Below, piece after piece: positions 38,443 through 49,370 of a stretch of 64,000 bases of DNA; within the stretch, counting starts at the first letter, position 1; each line of letters begins with the position of its first letter. The stretch covers positions 16,966,854-17,030,853 of the forward strand of contig NC_045147.1 of NCBI RefSeq assembly GCF_008831285.2, in the 5' to 3' direction. The stretch is from Nymphaea colorata (Eukaryota; Streptophyta; Magnoliopsida; Nymphaeales; Nymphaeaceae). The notes beneath the pieces are model-generated. The model was not told where the DNA came from, ran no database searches, and saw only the letters and a program-made list of their open reading frames with translations. A program made the translations under genes and the position numbers.

Positions 38443-39461
38443 GAGGATGGGAAGAGGTCACAGAGAATATGATGGTAGGACAATCCCCTCTCTTCCATAT
38501 ATATCAGAAAGTGTTGGACCAGTCCCATTTTGAGACTGATCTGACCAAACTCCCTCTATTTTTGCTGAATTCTGATGGTTTTACACAAATCAAGAGTGTA
38601 GATGTGGTTGGTTGGTAGGCCTTAATTTATACGATTAGAAGGGAAAATTTTGCTAAAACCTAATATACACCCAATGTGTATATTAGATACTTTGAATAGG
38701 CTTAGGCTTTTGGTTCTTTTCATACATAGAGAGAGAGTGTGTACATTCATGTCTCGTTTTCATGAAACTGACCTCATGGTTGTTATTTTCATTATTCAAA
38801 ATCCCAAAATGGTCTAGAACTTCATGGTTTTTCACCGTATAGGTTGGATTTTGTGTGGACGTAAGTGATTCAGTTGACTTTTTTCTGCTTCTGTAATTAA
38901 TTTATGCATCTTAAAGAGGAGTATCATCCTACCAGTACTATCTGACCCTCACACACGCACACAGAGACACGGAGAGAGAGAGAGAGAGAGAGAGAGGTGG
39001 TAAAACCATGAATGGACTACTTTCCTCGTGACCACTGTTTTGGAAATGGTGCTGTGCTTGTCGAACTTACCTCAGTATAAGATATTGTCCCTGGTTCCTG
39101 TCTACATGGCATTGCTTCCGTAATGCTTTCCTGATATCATCTTTACGTGTGGATGACAATTCTCATTTGGTGCTTTACCGAGGCTGTCTGATAGCATTTA
39201 AGAGAATACTGGGTCAATTTTTTGCAGGTTGGCCTTCCAATAGCAGCTGGTTTGTTGCTTCCATTTAATGGCCCGATGCTGACGCCATCCATAGCTGGGG
39301 CTTTGATGGGTCTAAGTTCAGTTTGTGTGATGGCCAATTCATTGCTGCTGCGGATAAAGTACGGTGTAAGGAGGCCCCTCTATAAACCATCTCCCAAGGA
39401 GATGGGCTCTAGCAACCACAAAGGCAATCAGTTGCATAAAACATACTGGAAGAATGCATGA
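19506..39461 (+). CDS. PAA1: Chloroplast-envelope copper-transporting P1B-type ATPase PAA1 (HMA6)
   Basis: Seventeen exons: 19506-19958, 20411-20464, 21226-21373, 25909-25983, 26176-26456, 26608-26841, 27856-27954, 28293-28442, 29319-29465, 30198-30248, 30353-30525, 31943-32075, 32623-32720, 35262-35502, 36910-37113, 37611-37691, 39228-39461. They total 2856 nt, 951 aa (Arabidopsis PAA1 is about 949). The product pumps Cu(I) across the inner chloroplast envelope for plastocyanin and Cu/Zn-SOD. Order of parts: transit peptide with Gly-rich stretch (1 to about 140), metal-binding GMSCGGC (about 152-158), membrane helices, actuator TGE (437-439), CPC (551-553) in the transport helix, phosphorylated D595 in DKTGT, HP (647-648) for nucleotide binding, and MVGDGINDA hinge (805-813). 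[16 protein letters not shown] distinguishes it from thylakoid PAA2. All catalytic motifs are intact. Intron 3 is 4.5 kb, and introns 11 and 14 contain transposons. Possible exons missed in intron 3 are unlikely because phases agree. Confidence 0.96.
21374..25908. other. PAA1 intron 3 (4.5 kb)
   Basis: This is the longest intron of the gene. It is AT-rich, with a (TA)n run near 21871-21885 and a (GT)n run at about 22798-22823. No nested gene is supported: the open frames inside have no motif and are not conserved blocks of PAA1. A degenerate copy of the hAT-like family may lie at 22735-22825. Confidence 0.55.
22735..22825. mobile_element. Possible degenerate arm of the hAT-like family
   Basis: GCTGTCACATAGATGTAGGTACTGG, split here as GCTGTCACATAG then ATGTAGGTACTGG, resembles the inverted-repeat end of the family in reverse orientation. 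It is followed by CATTTTCTAAAAAAACTAAA, which resembles the conserved arm, and then a (GT)n run. No matching far end or target duplication was found, so this is tentative. Confidence 0.35.
26930..27693. repeat. Two compound (CT)n(TA)n microsatellites bounding repeats in PAA1 intron 6
   Basis: A CT run passing into a TA run occurs at about 26930-26980 and again at about 27648-27693. Between them are two unrelated tandem duplications: about 32 bp at 27131-27162 and 27172-27203 (AACTTTGATATATTTTC core), and about 52 bp at 27339-27390 and 27391-27442 (TAACAAATGTATATCCATGT core). The whole lies between exons 6 and 7 and does not disturb splice sites. Confidence 0.8.
28010..28260. mobile_element. 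Possible CCTAGG-rich MITE in PAA1 intron 7
   Basis: The left part contains AGCCAAAGGCATACCTAGGTG. The right part contains CACCTAGTGCTTTTGACTG, which is roughly its reverse complement. The interior is pyrimidine-rich with CCTAGG and GCCTTGG repeats. Plant genomes often carry MITE families with such CCTAGG-rich ends. No clean target duplication was found, so the boundaries are approximate. Confidence 0.4.
31167..31410. mobile_element. Non-autonomous hAT-like element in PAA1 intron 11
   Basis: A 244-bp element is flanked by exact 8-bp duplications GTTAGGTG at 31159-31166 and 31411-31418. The ends CTATGTAACATGGGTAC and GTACTCATGTGACATAG form a 17-bp inverted repeat with two mismatches. Inside are (TA)n at about 31274-31298, (GT)n at about 31302-31319, then the conserved arm GCACCCAAGTTTTTTGAAATGG (written with its CCATACCCC lead-in in the sequence). 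A separate (TA)n run lies just outside at 31120-31146. It lies 0.5 kb upstream of exon 12 and leaves the splice sites intact. Confidence 0.92.
33472..33740. repeat. Tandem duplication in PAA1 intron 13
   Basis: Two adjacent copies of about 133 bp, 33472-33605 and 33606-33740, share GAAATACCCTTAAACAAC and GGGCAACTAGGTCTGGCT with a handful of mismatches. Each copy begins with a short TA run. This is a recent local duplication within a 2.5-kb intron that otherwise shows nothing. Confidence 0.9.
35543..35854. mobile_element. Non-autonomous hAT-like element in PAA1 intron 14
   Basis: A 312-bp element is flanked by exact 8-bp duplications GTTTTTTG at 35535-35542 and 35855-35862. The left end CTGTGTCACACAGGTTTG matches the family end. 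The right arm contains (CA)n at about 35764-35783, then CCGTACCCCCATACCAAG and ...CTATGTGAGTTGG. The inverted repeat is more decayed than in the intron 11 copy, so it is older. It starts 40 bp downstream of the exon 14 donor site. Confidence 0.8.
38220..38445. repeat. TA/GT microsatellites with an inverted repeat in PAA1 intron 16
   Basis: (TA)n(GT)n at about 38231-38258 and (TA)n at about 38405-38439 bracket a segment. In it CTAAAAAAGTCACTAAATTG and TTTTTTTAGTGACATTTTA form a rough inverted pair. It may be a small MITE remnant, but no target duplication is evident. A (GA)n run lies further on at about 38970-38996. Confidence 0.45.
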
Positions 39462-40249
39462 AACTGATTGAGTACATCTTCTCAGGTCGCATATTTGGAC
39501 GAACAATCCTGTCCCATTGGCATTGTAGGGGAGAGGGAGAGAGCTCTGACTAAAGCCAGAAACGTCAATTGTTGCCTTGTTTGGAGCCGAGAAATAAAAT
39601 CCACAGGGCTTGCGAAAGACATAGAGGAAAAATTTTGAGAGAGAGAGAGAGAGCCAGGGATTTGTTGTTTTATTTGGAAAAAGCGCAAGTAGAAAGAGCT
39701 TGTAAAAGATCTCTTTATTGTGTGATTGTACCAATAGCCATCCGGCTCCTTTTCATGCAAATACCAGGTAACAAAATTCAAGGAGTACAGAATTTTATCT
39801 CGACCATGTATTTTTGAGTTGTGCATGGCCGTTCGATATTACAACGCCCTTAAAAAAACCTTAAAATATGGATCGATGAAGTGAAATAACAGTTGCACCC
39901 ACACATCAGAATATGCAAGCCAGAGGTACTAACCGTCAACACTCCGCTGGTGAAGGTCGTTTAACCAACAGGGATATGTTTCACCATCTGAACACCATGG
40001 TTCATCTCGAACAGAATGTAAATCACTTTGTTAAATGAAAAGAACCTGAATATCATTCCGAATCGAATTGAGACATGAAATTCGTCTTCAGCCTTTCAGA
40101 GAGCTGAACAATTTTCAGCCACAGCAAAATTGAGTCGCCAAACAGGTGCACAAAATGTCTGCTCTCCCGTTTCACAACCTTCTAGATCCAAATGCCAGTC
40201 CGAGCGGTGGGCTGCATAAAACCCCTCAGATGGTAGCGTGCTCCATTCT
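39462..40249. other. Short convergent intergenic region between PAA1 and the KUP transporter
   Basis: Only 788 bp separate the two stop codons, and both 3' UTRs must fit here, so the transcripts may overlap. A (GA)n run sits at about 39636-39653. No third gene is visible. The open frames here are antisense shadows. Confidence 0.6.
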
Positions 40250-43200
40250 TCAAACCATGTAGGTCATGCCAACTTGCATCAAATTGGTATGCGGTACACT
40301 TAGCGTTGCAATGCTTGCTCTGCAGTTCTTTCTCAAAAATGCATAGAAGTAATTGATCACCAGCTTCTTGATAAACCAGGAATTTTTTCGTGCTCTGATA
40401 TCTCCATGTCCTAGAAGATACACTACCCCCGACTCCTTGGCTCTCCGTATAAATGACAGTTCCCTTTCAAGACTCTGCTCTCCTCCTTCCGACGATGAAG
40501 TTCCTGCTGTTTGCTCACATGCCGGAATTACTTCTCTGGAGGCGGATGTACTTGCCTCTAGGGAAGTTATGATGTCATACTCCGATAAAAGTGGTGCGGC
40601 AAGTGAATATAAACTGCCATTTGGTGCAACAAGTGTACGGGAGAGGTCATCATCGTCGTCATCCATTTCGAAATCGCTATCCCTGTCTTCATCACTCTCC
40701 AATGAGCGCTCTTGAGCCTCCCTCCTAATAAACTTTTCAAGGCTCTCTATGAGAAGCTGCTCGAACGCCTGATGATTTTCTTTACGCACATCTTTGTAAC
40801 CGTACCTGTGGAAACCACGTTAAGATGAATAGGCCAGAAATGAAAAGAATAAAAAACGAAACAATGCAATAGAAAGCCCGTCCCTTTAATGTCACCATTT
40901 GGTTTCAGAAGACGAATTCGACGCACCAAAAAGTACGGCTGAAGTGCAAAAAATTCAACGTTTGAGATCGAACATACTCCTGTGGACTCACCGTGAGTAT
41001 ACCTGTGGCTGTGTTCAAATTCCTATCAGGTCCTTGAGGACCTTCTCAACCACTACCGAAACAGATTGGCTGACACAATTCACATCCATCTGGATGAACT
41101 GCAACATCCGAGGTGGAATCATGTAGCTCTAGGCCAGGTGTTCACACAAATAGCATCCATGCAACACAGACCTTCACATGTAAGCTTGCATCGGTAAGAA
41201 GTGCAAGCAAGTTTGGCACCACAGAAAAGTGTCTGCTGATTTTATGAAGTATGCCCAAGTGTGTTCTCAAAAGCACTGGGAGCAGGTATGGGAAGCTGAT
41301 CCCATAGGTAGTACCTAGGTGAGGGACTAGTCAGTCTTACTGAACAGAAAGCATGAGGGAAAGAGGAAAAAGGAAACAAAATTAAAAAAAGGAGGGGGGG
41401 GGTGGGTGGAATATGGGGGTTTTGAAATTTCCCTACTTAAACAATATACTATAAGATCGAACAAACAGTTTTGGCACTAATTTATTTATTTTTAAATATT
41501 TTTTGTTTCGGGCACCAAGATGCCGCAGCCTAGGTGTTTAGGCAGCCTGCCCAATGCCTAAGTAGGAGTCTGTTAAAAGGAAGAAAAAGGATGACAATTC
41601 TTCCACTCTCAGAAAACCCTGTTGAGAAGAATCTGAAAGCAGGTACCCTGGCTCACTTGTTCTCTGGATTAAGTAGAATACAGAGAAAGAAGACTAAAGA
41701 GCCTTTCATTTTTTGAAGAGGTTTAGACTGTACCTTGCAATGCACCGAAATATATGGTAACTCTTGGGGCAAACCCGCCGGAAAAGAAACCGCTCATTCT
41801 GTGGGACAACTGGGACAGGAACATATTTAATGCATACAAATATGATCATAGAATGAATGGCAGGAAGTGTGGTTAAAAACTGTCCAAATATTGCAGGAAC
41901 ACCTCGGACTAGCTCCGTGTAAAGCAGGCCAATCCCAGGGGCTCTTATAGTTCCAAGGCTTGGACCAAGTTCATTCATTATATCCATAGATAATTTCTGG
42001 CGCACCTCGGTTTCATATTTAAGCTTGCTACCATAGTTCCATATAAACATTACCATAAACGCAATAGCTGCAAATACCAGAACAATCCAGCTTCCATCAA
42101 CAATATTGCGAAGAACAGAAGAAAAGAATAACAGTTCTACCCCCAGAAATAGAAGTGAGAACACGAGCACAATAAAAATGTTGATCTGCCATATTAGAAT
42201 CATGACCAAAGTTACTAAGACTGTAGTGACCATCATTACCGCAATTTCAGCAATTCCTGTAAATCAAAGGTAACACAGTATGAGCAGCTAAGCAATCAAA
42301 GATTCAAAATAATCAACACTCTTTTGAAACAAAGAGAGAGAAGTTAGTCAACGTACCGTAAGCATTTCCTATCTCACTTGTACTTGCTATGGTTGTGACC
42401 ACCAGCAAACAGAAAACAAGCAGGAACCAATTCATGACAGGGATATATATCTGACCCATAAATTTCCGAGAGGTATGTACGATTTTCAGACGTGGAAAAC
42501 AGCCAAGGGCAGTTGATTGCTTTATACATGCAAATGTTGCAGATGTCATCACTCGACTAGCAATCAGTGCAGCAATATTTGCAATAATGAATACCGGCCA
42601 AAAAGCTCCATCTGTGGCCATCTGTCTTTTGTTATTTATCTTCTTAAATGAGAAAACAAGGATCAGCAATATTTTCAGAATGCAAATGTCTGACTTACCT
42701 GGTACAGAAGAGAAAAAGACTTGTTCAGATTTGTCCAGGTTTTTCATCAGGAAGGCAGCTTGGCCAAGATATCCCAACATTAGGCATGGGAGAACTAAGA
42801 AGATGAAAGTGGCCTACGACCGGATTCATTAACGGAAGTCAGAAAAAACACCATGTCCTTTAATCAAAGTTCTAATTATGCTGACAAGTAACAGCCAAAT
42901 ATACTTGAAACCAGAAATATGCTTGAGCACCCAATAATTGGTTCAGATAGTTCCTCACCTGTATAAATCTAACTGGAAAGTAGCACAGATCTGCAAACAT
43001 TGCTTCTGAACCTGAAACACGAGTTCACAGAAATGAGGGTTTAAAACTGAACATTTTGAGCTCCCACAAACATCAAAAAGACAGAATCAATGATGAAGCA
43101 AAATAATGTTGCTTTCCATATTCAGCAAGACATTGGCTTTTTCACAAGTACTACAATTCCCTGATATTTCTTGTTTCATTCAAGGATGGTGTCTAAAACA

Positions 43201-46200
43201 GATAACTTATCAGGCTTTCCCGTATAAGATCATTATTCTCATTCTGACAAGTACCTAACCAAGTGCAAATGGTAAGTACCAAAGATATTTCAGTAGCAAA
43301 TTATTTTTTTGTGCATTACCATCAGCAAGCTTTATCATCCCACACATTATTATTGATGCACTTGAAGACTCCTGGCAACTTAATTAGATATCAGTTATAC
43401 CAGTTTTCATCAGCAAAAAATGGAGCAAAATGGGTCATATGCATCAAATGGTAAAAACGGGTGTTGCTACCATTACCATGGCCTATAGAGTCATAGACAT
43501 ACTCACCGGTGGCACATAGAAAGCATCCGCCAAGTGACATCCAAGCTTTACCAGAATTCCTCTTAAAGAAGTAGTAGATATGTGCAGGATTAAATGCCCT
43601 GAGAACGCTCTTGTCATGTTTCACAATGTTGTAGATCCCAATTGCAGCAAGAGAAAGAAACCAGATAAATAAAGCGGGTCCAAGGGCCAGCCCAACTTTG
43701 CTTGTGCCGAATCTCTGTATGCTGAACAAAATAATAAGGATTGCCACCGAAATCAGCATCACTTCCTCTGCAGAAAGATAAGACTACCAAGAAATTACAT
43801 TTTCAATCACTTGAGCTGTGCTACAAAGAAGCTCAGTTCATTCTTAGTCACTCTGTACTGCAGTGTAAAAATGGTCAATGAGATAAAAAAAGGGAAGAAA
43901 TGTTAAGTTGAACAAAAAAAAAAAAAAATCAATCTTGTGCTAAGTGTTTCAGAAATTTAAGAAATGGAATTACAAGGATACAAGGCTAAGGACTTGTCAA
44001 AATCCAGTCTAAGACTCTAAATATGTCAAAGAACTCATGGATTTACCTTGTTTTACACCAGATATTCCAACCTTCAGACCATCCACGGCTGACATAACTG
44101 CACTTCCAAAATGATGAAGATGATAAAATACACAGAGACACTAAGTTCAGTATAACAGAGTTATGTTAGAATCCTATATGATGATGAACCGCTTGAACCC
44201 CATCTTGGAGAAATACAACAATGATGTCAAAAGATAGTGGAGAATGATGCCAAACCTGACATTGCAGGGGTAATGATTCCATCAGCAATTACCATCGAAG
44301 TACCAGCAAGAACTAACATGAGAAGCAGCCTTTTCAGTGGTAATGAAGCTTCCAGACTTTCTTTAATCTTTATTGATCTCTCAAGTTCTGGAGATGGCAC
44401 CTTCAGTCTAAAACTTGATATACGAGCATCAGATGGCAATTGGTTTGGAAGAAGACTGACTTTTGCATGCCTGCATATCAATGAGTACAATGCAAATGTC
44501 CCACCTGCAACAAAATTGAGCAACCAAAGTAGTGTGCATGAACAAGAGGTGGATGAGAACTGAAACAACAGATGCACTACACTGTACAGACTCGCACCTT
44601 CACCATTATCATTGGCCCAAAGCACAACAAGGACATACTTGATCAATGGTATCAAAATCAACGTATACAAGACCAATGATAGTGCTCCAAGGACATCTTC
44701 TTCCCCATGTATAGGAGCTTTGTTAAACATCACATTGAAGGTATACAATGGACTTGTTCCAACATCCCCGAAAACAATTCCTAGTGTTTGGATAGCAAGA
44801 AAAACAGTCCTGCCCAAAGGAAAGTCCTGCAATTAAATCTCAGAATTCAGACTCAGCTAGAATCCGTTCAAAAATCAATAAAAAGTTTGTCTATTTTTTT
44901 TTGCATTTATAGTATGAATAATGATATGTTCTCATTTCACGGTATAAACGTTTTAAAAAGTCCCTATAACAACTTATCAGCTTTCCATTAACATGAGCGG
45001 CTAACACATAAAAGCAAAATGACCCAAAAGGAAAAGCAGACTTTCTCATGCACATCAAGCAATTGTGATCATTTTAGAAGTGCCAATGATTGCAAACAAA
45101 GGTTAATATTGTTCCAAAAAAACAGTTGGGACAAGAAATAGGTTAACATAGAACTCAAACCTATACATGTTTAACTGAAATAGTGGCATATGATGGAAAT
45201 GTCAATGACAAGGAAACAGAAGAACCATGGCATAATAAAATGGAGCGAACAAAAGAGAGACTAGGAATAACTAGAAGGTGGAAGCACTGTAATTTTTTTA
45301 TCTTTTCATATGAAAGAAGTAAAAACTAAGTCGAAAAAATAGGAAGTTGGACACATCGTTCAAGACCATGAGGACTCAGGACTAGTTGGTCTGACTCAAT
45401 TTACGTCAACAGACTATAGATGAAGAAATACATATATGTATGTTGAAATAAATACAGAACATATATATCTATATAAAGAAGTTTACAGGTCAGGGATTAG
45501 TTGGCCAAACAACGACTACACTGATTGACTAGTCTGACCAACTAGTTGAGATTTTGATAACCAAGAGTAAAAATTTACCTTTTCCTCTAAAGAAGTAACT
45601 TTTTACTAATAATGGCAATGCAAGATCTAAGATGCATCAACTATCATTGACAACCCCAACATTTAAAGACCCAATCCAAGATAAACCAGAAGTTGCTATT
45701 TTTGTACAGGACAAATATTTCATTGAACAGAAACACTAGACCTCCCTTCCCTGTCTTCCAGAAAGCACCACTGTATAAAGAGTAGCCTTTACTGCCAAAT
45801 ATCCAGCAAGTAATTTGTCATGATCAGGCTAATTTCATATGTAGATATCAAAGATATGCCTATCCATGTCAATCTCGTGCAGCCAATGAAGCTATGATAC
45901 ATATTTCTCGGTCAGTCTAATAAACGTAATACCATCTCATAAAAAAATGCACCTTTCCTTTTGAGGTTGCTTGCATATGTATTTTCTCTGGAGAGATAAG
46001 CAAAAATATTATTGTCCTTGTCATGGCCTCCACTTTTCCTGAGCTTTCTGTGGGAAAGGTCCACAAATGGTTCTTGCAAGGATTCACAGAAAGATGCCAT
46101 GGAGAGAAACCAGAATGCTAGTGTTTGACACAGAGGTGTCTCCACGAGTAGGACACTTTAGATTGGACATTACCTGCTATTTTTAGGACGCCCCTAAACA

Positions 46201-46687
46201 CCAGAGCCCACCACTAAATCATATCAGCAACCCATGGCTCTAATATGATTCTCTTTAGAAATACAACATAAAGTGAGAATTCAGCCGTGTTCCTGCCTGA
46301 TGCAAACTCTGGATCTGGAAATAGACTTTTCATTCCCCTTTCCATTTTTGTACAAAGTGCTCCTTCAAACTGGTATCTAGCCCTCCTATAAAGTCAATCC
46401 GCTTTTCATTAAAGTGTAACAGCAAAATTCTGAGGTTCATTACTTAACCAATACTTCTGCAACATTTGTTTTCCCCAACAGTCACACAACTCATTTTCCA
46501 AGGATAGCATTTTCTGAATAGAGAACCCTCTATATCCTGCCTTTCCAGTTTTCAGTAAAATCACATGCTCTAACCTGTATCACATAATAGGCCCAAAGGA
46601 TCTGAAGGAGCGTCTTCTAAAACTGTGGACAGGACATGGTGTATGGACCGTCAAAGTGTGGGATTAGCACCTGAACGTGTGCATCAC

Positions 46688-46724
<37 letters not shown>

Positions 46725-47903
46725 AAACACATATGTGCATGCACACAAATCAATGTCACAAAAGAGGTGAAATTATCATCTATTATGATCATCGATTTGC
46801 TGGAACAGACTGAACCAAACAGGTTAAAAAAGGGACATAGAAAGACCATTATGAACCATGTTCTTCCCCTTCTCTCGCCCTCTTTTTCACCTCCCTACCC
46901 TCCTCCTCCTTCCCACTGCACCTTCCCTCTTTCCCCTCAATTCTTATCTTCTCATCCCTCCCACTTACTCTCCTCTTCATTTGCACCTCCGCTCACCTCC
47001 TTTTCACCAAGACATGCTCAGCAGTCTACCTTCAGCAGGTCAATAAAATGGAGCACTTACTCCGGCGTAGCAATGCCTGACCTGCTCTATGATGTTTCAG
47101 CGTGGCATGCTCAACGGTCAACACAATGGGTGTCCCTAGTTGTGCAGTCTTACATGGAAAACGACCCTGAGTGGTTAAGCTGTATTTTGCAACTTAAAAA
47201 CAATCATCCTCCAGTCAGTTATTGAATTTTCAATCATTCCCAACCCATGACACGAACAACTGTCTGATACATGCTTCTTCAAGTAGTGAAACTGTGGAAG
47301 TGCATATCCTGCTAATAAGCAAGTTAACATAAGAGGACTCCTTATACGTCTCACACTTTCATATGCCAGAAGGCAAACCAGAAATCAAGCGTAAATATTT
47401 CGTGATCCAAAGAAGGCCTCGTCAAAAGCAAGCTCACGACATAAATCTAACTTCATATCATATAAATAGAAGAAAAAACTCATACATCCTATGCTGCAAT
47501 ATTTCAACAACACAAATAATTTAGCGATAAAAACTTTACATGCCCACGTAAAAAATTAACCTGAGAAAGAAAAGCTACTACATAGGTTGCCATAATTTGA
47601 AAAGAAAAACCCTAGTTGGAACACGGAAGGTACCACATAGTCACTCCTCGGAGCCCCGGGGACTTCGAATAACTCGACGTCAAATGAGTCAATCCGTGGG
47701 CCTGTCCTAATGAGCCGCTGCCCGGCATTGTCGTCATCAGACTCGGAACTGACCCACGGATGCAAATCCTCCTCTCCATTGTCATTGCCACCTCCACTTC
47801 TACCGCTTTCGTTCTCATCGGATCGATCCTCATCCTGATACACCCATCTCGACTCCGAAGCAACCCTGTGCATCGAAGACCTCGGCGGCTGCGCTTGCGC
47901 CAT
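40250..47903 (-). CDS. KUP7: KUP/HAK/KT potassium transporter (KUP7/KUP12 type)
   Basis: Ten minus-strand exons: 47903-47634, 44826-44598, 44504-44256, 44097-44047, 43767-43507, 43011-42959, 42813-42699, 42611-42357, 42256-41734, 40805-40250. They total 2562 nt, 853 aa (Arabidopsis KUP7 is about 858). The protein imports K+, probably coupled to H+, at the plasma membrane or another membrane. A soluble acidic N-terminus (ESRWVYQDEDRSDENES, RLIRTGPRIDSFDVE) precedes the family signature GIVFGDVGTSPLYTF (about 106-120). About twelve membrane segments follow, including NDGEGGTFALYSLICRHAK (read across exons 2 and 3), SVMSAVDGL, FNPAHIYYFFKRN, ALIASRVMTSATFACIKQS and KYVPVPVVPQNERFLFRRV. The cytosolic tail has EQLLIESLEKFIRREAQERSLES, ERELSFIRRAKESGVVYLLGHGDIRA and ends VGMTYMV. 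Intron 1 is 2.8 kb. The symbol marks the closest clade I recall, not proven orthology. Confidence 0.93.
44827..47633. other. KUP transporter intron 1 (2.8 kb)
   Basis: This is non-coding. It contains a (CT)n(CA)n compound run at about 46687-46724 and a pyrimidine-rich stretch at about 46860-47000. Splice sites fit at both ends (donor at 47633, acceptor at 44827). No nested gene is visible. Confidence 0.6.
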
Positions 47904-48216
47904 CGCTTCACCTCTTAGGACGAGCCACAGATCAAGGACCAGTCAATCCATCAATAACGTGCCGACGAGACGACAGATCGACAAGAAAGAACCGGCAGCA
48001 CGAAGCAGGAGAGATCCGTACGGCGATTCGATGGCTCCACAGGGGGAGAGGGGACGAATGAACGCCAGAAAGAAACCCCAAGAGTTTGTGGGAAAAGGAA
48101 GAGAGGAGAGACGGAGGCGGTCGAGGAGAGAATGAAAAGGAAGAGTAGAAGCAGAAGAGGAAGAAGAAGTGGGGAAATGGGAATAAAATTAACTCTTACC
48201 GGCTTTTCCTTTCTTC

Positions 48217-48253
<37 letters not shown>

Positions 48254-49370
48254 TAGAAAACGGGAAAAAAAGGTAGGAAAGTCAAGAAGAGGGAGGTGGG
48301 AAGAGAAGGGAAGCGATGGACGATGAAGAGCCCTTCATGTTAGCTGGAAGGCCCACAAAAAACTCGCCCGGGGCCAGGAGACCGCCAGCCTCTTTTCTGA
48401 ATTTTAAGAAATTGTTTTCACTTTCACGAAATCAAAGATAATCCCAGATGGACGATGGAGAGCTGTTTCCCTCTGAAAAATGACCGAATCGCAAACCATG
48501 TTGAACTCCTATGGTTAAATTTAGGAAGTATTGCCACATGTAGACTTGAGGGCAGTTGCCCACGCGTTCCCAAAATTTGCTTTGTTTTTATATTGGTATC
48601 TTCAACTATTTCCTCGGTGATGCCTGAAAGGTTTAAAATATTTTGAATTAAAGTCTCAAATTTATTGACTTCACCATTGAAGTACGATTATTTTGTTTAA
48701 ATCTCTAGACTGATTCCACCCACGTTACATTCCAATTTTTCTATATATACATGCAACTAAGATTTTAAATATGCTTCTAATAGGCTTATGGTCAAGTTTC
48801 TTACAGCACACCCAGCACAATTTCAGATGTGGGAACTCTAGGCGGTCGCAGTCTCCACGCAAAGATTCAATCCCTGTTTGTAGGAAAAGAAAAAATCAAA
48901 TAGATTTGTTTCGTATTAATGAAAAACCAAGTTGCAACCACTAAGAAAACGGTCCAACAAAAACACAAGCCTCACTTCAACCAAGAGGATGTTCGCTACT
49001 GACGGTGGTTTGGATTCATCATCTTAGCAACCAAACAATGATGGAAAAATTAACTCATTCGAGACATTTCAATAATTACAAAATTAATCTCTTTTCCAGT
49101 GATCTAATCACAATCAGAGTAAACCTTGCACTCGGACCTCCTCAGGCGTTTAAAAGGCCTTCATTTGAAGTTTTACAGTGCCTGAAAAGTGAAGAGAGGT
49201 ACAGCAGGTTTATCCAGAAAACAATTCTGGATTCAGTCCAGCACACTGGGGTCTTCCATCCTGATAGCAGTTTCTCCATTTTGAGAAAATATTGCATTAC
49301 ATTTTGCCGGGGCTTAAATAATTGTAACGAAGTCTTTTACCGTTTGGCCAAACGAACATCTAAAGAAGGC
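47904..49370. promoter_or_regulatory. KUP 5' region and intergenic spacer to the WD40 gene
   Basis: The 5' leader and promoter of the KUP gene lie in the GC- and GA-rich part, about 47904-48200. A run of 35 T on the plus strand (48218-48252, poly-A on the coding strand) follows about 315 bp upstream of the ATG. Positions 48400-49370 are AT-rich. The end nearest 49371 is probably the 3' UTR of the next minus-strand gene. No separate gene is seen. Confidence 0.5.
48218..48252. repeat. Homopolymer T35
   Basis: Thirty-five consecutive T residues lie upstream of the KUP gene. They could be a poly(dA:dT) nucleosome-excluding tract or a retroposed tail. Its exact length may also be an assembly uncertainty. 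Confidence 0.9.

Noticed and set aside
46677-47225. 182-codon plus-strand ORF in KUP intron 1
   Set aside because: It is generated by CT/CA microsatellite and pyrimidine-rich sequence, with low-complexity Ser/Pro/Leu and no domain.
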